DNA from: Burkholderiaceae bacterium
GTDB taxonomy: Bacteria > Pseudomonadota > Gammaproteobacteria > Burkholderiales > Burkholderiaceae_E
Assembly: GCA_024637395.1 (NCBI GenBank)
Contig: JAGXFG010000025.1
Coordinates: 1 to 59,175, forward strand
Reading direction: 5' to 3'
Length of the DNA: 59,175 bases
The notes beneath the pieces were generated by a model. That model worked only from the letters and a program-made list of their open reading frames with translations, had not been told where the DNA came from and ran no database searches. Made by a program: the position numbers and the translations under genes. This document shows, in pieces, positions 59,113 to 59,175 of this stretch (positions are counted from its first letter, which is position 1; each line of letters opens with the position of its first letter).

Positions 59113-59175
59113 TCAGGCGTCCTTGCTGACATCGATCTGCGCCGCGCGCAGTTTGAGGTCGAGCTCACGTAAAGC
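59113..59175 (-). CDS. C-terminal end of an unidentified gene, cut by the window edge
   Basis: The last 20 codons of a possible minus-strand gene: LRELDLKLRAAQIDVSKDA before a TGA at 59113-59115. The composition is that of a charged helix. Too little is left to name the product. The 227 bases between it and tRNA-Thr hold no other gene I can support. Confidence 0.35.
   Translation of the reverse strand, partial: ALRELDLKLRAAQIDVSKDA

Overview
The window is 59 kb of high-GC bacterial chromosome. Gene content and order point to a betaproteobacterium, probably of the Rhodocyclales, Nitrosomonadales or Burkholderiales type. The reasons are the runs murA-his-hinT-tatABC, kdsD-kdsC-lptCAB-rpoN-hpf-ptsN-hprK-rapZ, lolB-ispE-tRNA-Gln-prs-rplY-pth, an mla operon with mlaA inside it, and petABC-sspAB. 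The genus cannot be resolved by eye.

Positions 1-11,600 are accessory and patchy. The left edge holds the N-terminal part of a CACHE-HAMP-GAF membrane sensor. Next come two copies of the 5' end of ychF (start codon and P-loop only) with about 120 bp of its leader. They flank a DUF3147 membrane protein and a methyltransferase. After that are a hotdog-like protein, a BLUF photoreceptor, a small membrane protein run into the tail of an alpha/beta-hydrolase, a FadL-type porin, DUF423, an Old Yellow Enzyme, a PEBP protein, a decayed DUF202 gene, an SRAP/YedK protein and a DUF167 protein. No transposase, integrase or CRISPR array was seen.

Positions 11,587-17,260 (minus strand) carry a metabolic cluster: MaoC-Pta fusion, acetate kinase, KAS III-like synthase, panB and panC. 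Positions 17,347-23,260 (minus) carry pth, rplY, prs, tRNA-Gln, ispE, lolB and a large TPR protein. mutM and a dynamin-like GTPase follow on the plus strand. Positions 26,223-34,340 (minus) hold the LPS/Kdo-sigma54-PTS(Ntr) block. Together these genes make Kdo precursor, export LPS, and regulate nitrogen and carbon signalling and RNase E adaptor function.

From 34,386 nearly everything is on the plus strand: a Kef-type antiporter, the Mla lipid-asymmetry system (mlaFEDACB), a YadGH-type ABC exporter, ibaG/bolA, murA, the complete histidine operon with hisD and hisC fused into one reading frame, hinT and tatABC. A DegS/DegQ protease follows on the minus strand, divergent from a Nif3-like gene. 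Then come the cytochrome bc1 operon petABC, sspA, sspB and tRNA-Thr. A minus-strand gene fragment ends the window.

Most of the window is conserved core genome. The strongest candidates for something unusual are the in-frame hisD-hisC fusion and the duplicated ychF heads downstream of a pth gene that has lost its usual ychF neighbour. Secondary points are the dynamin-like GTPase, the DUF202 and hydrolase remnants, and several perfect palindromes in promoter regions.
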